DNA of 64,000 nt from positions 2,601,760-2,665,759 of the forward strand of contig NZ_LMGU01000001.1 of assembly GCF_001427525.1 (NCBI RefSeq), given 5' to 3'. Under the pieces are notes generated by a model that ran no database searches, was not told the DNA's origin, and was given only the letters and a program-made list of their open reading frames with translations. A program made the translations under genes and the position numbers. The stretch comes from Microbacterium sp. Root61. Its GTDB lineage: Bacteria; Actinomycetota; Actinomycetes; Actinomycetales; Microbacteriaceae. This document shows positions 63,515-64,000 of the stretch, one piece after another; the stretch's first letter is position 1; each line of letters starts with the position of its first letter.

Positions 63515-64000
63515 GCGAGACCACTTCGCAACGCCGCCGCGCGTCGCTCCAGCACGATCGTCTCCGCGTCGTTGCCGGGCAACGCCGCCGCGCGATCGAA
63601 CGCCGTCGCCGCGGCATCCGTGTCTCCCAATCGCTCCCACAGTTCGGCGCGGACGGCGTGGAACGGGCGGAAGTCGGCGAGTTCCGGCTCCAGCTCATCG
63701 ACGAGCACCTGGGCAGGTGCGGGGCCAGCCGCCATCGCCACTGCGACCGCACGATTGAGACGCACGACCGGTGAGGGCGCCAGCTGCACGAGACCGTCGT
63801 ACAGCTGCACGATGCGGTCCCAGTCGGTGTCGTCGTCGGTCTCGGCCCGCGCATGGCACTCGGCCACGGCGGCCTGGAGTCCGTAGTACCCGAGCCCTCG
63901 ATCGAACGAGGCGGCGCGCTCGAGGGCGACGCGACCCCGACTGATGGCAGAGCGGTCCCACCGGCGGCGATCCTGCTCGGCGAGGGTGAGGGGTAGCCCC
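63511..64000 (-). CDS. ECF sigma factor with TPR-like C-terminal domain (ECF42 type, N-terminus outside window)
   Basis: The C-terminal 163 or so residues are present. [44 protein letters not shown], and [18 protein letters not shown] with [13 protein letters not shown] are hallmarks of sigma-70 proteins carrying a C-terminal TPR domain. The stop codon TAG overlaps the parB TAG on the other strand at CTAG (63511-63514). The sigma2 and sigma4 domains are beyond the edge. Confidence 0.88.
   Translation of the reverse strand, partial: GLPLTLAEQDRRRWDRSAISRGRVALERAASFDRGLGYYGLQAAVAECHARAETDDDTDWDRIVQLYDGLVQLAPSPVVRLNRAVAVAMAAGPAPAQVLVDELEPELADFRPFHAVRAELWERLGDTDAAATAFDRAAALPGNDAETIVLERRAAALRSGLA

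Overview
This is a chromosomal window from a high-GC Gram-positive actinobacterium, most likely Microbacterium or a close relative in Microbacteriaceae. The evidence is the gene order rpmH-dnaA-dnaN-recF-dciA-gyrB-gyrA, the actinobacterial division cluster (fhaA-fhaB-pstP-rodA-pbpA-pknA-pknB beside crgA and a class E sortase), NucS mismatch repair, strong G/C bias at third codon positions, and many leaderless genes. The replication origin lies near 53.2-53.5 kb. I saw no insertion sequence, prophage or CRISPR array.

Layout. 1-11.3 kb: a secreted DUF11-type surface protein cut by the left edge, argG, a TetR regulator with a degenerate ABC-like protein and a YhgE/Pip membrane protein, a penicillin-acylase family hydrolase, and a secreted transglycosylase-like protein. 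11.4-17.7 kb: a six-gene Mrp Na+/H+ antiporter operon on the minus strand, with MrpA and MrpB fused. 17.8-28.6 kb: a LacI regulator divergent from an MFS transporter, nucS, a HAD phosphatase, a coiled-coil membrane protein, a rhomboid-like/DUF2156 fusion, a cold-shock gene with a long leader, GntR, GNAT and a DHA2 exporter, ending at tRNA-Leu. 29-40 kb: the Ser/Thr kinase and cell-wall growth operon on the plus strand, facing a pabA-like gene, a 51-residue membrane protein and a sortase, with crgA divergent. 40-45 kb: rhomboid protease, cyclophilin, YbaK, NUDIX, GreA, tRNA-Ala, tRNA-Ile and a VIT-family transporter. 45-55 kb: gyrase, dciA, recF, dnaN, oriC and dnaA on the minus strand. 55.3-58.5 kb: rpmH-rnpA-yidD-yidC-jag-rsmG on the plus strand. 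58.5-61.6 kb: about 3.1 kb without a convincing gene but with repeated parS sites. 61.6-64 kb: parA, parB, and a convergent ECF sigma factor cut by the right edge.

How the genes fit together. DnaA, DciA, DnaN and gyrase start and sustain replication. ParA, ParB and the parS array segregate the new origins. PknA and PknB with PstP and the FHA proteins control RodA/PbpA-driven wall growth, and CrgA links this to the septum. YidC, YidD, RnpA and Jag support membrane insertion and RNA processing.

The most unusual signals are the gene-poor parS region (including one parS built into a terminator and one forming the parA start), a 39-bp element present in two inverted copies at 39.9 and 43.7 kb, a pseudo-ABC protein without Walker motifs coupled to YhgE/Pip, a rhomboid-like domain fused to an aminoacyl-lipid transferase domain, and an apparently over-represented heptamer GGATGCC that seems to drive rare codon choice.
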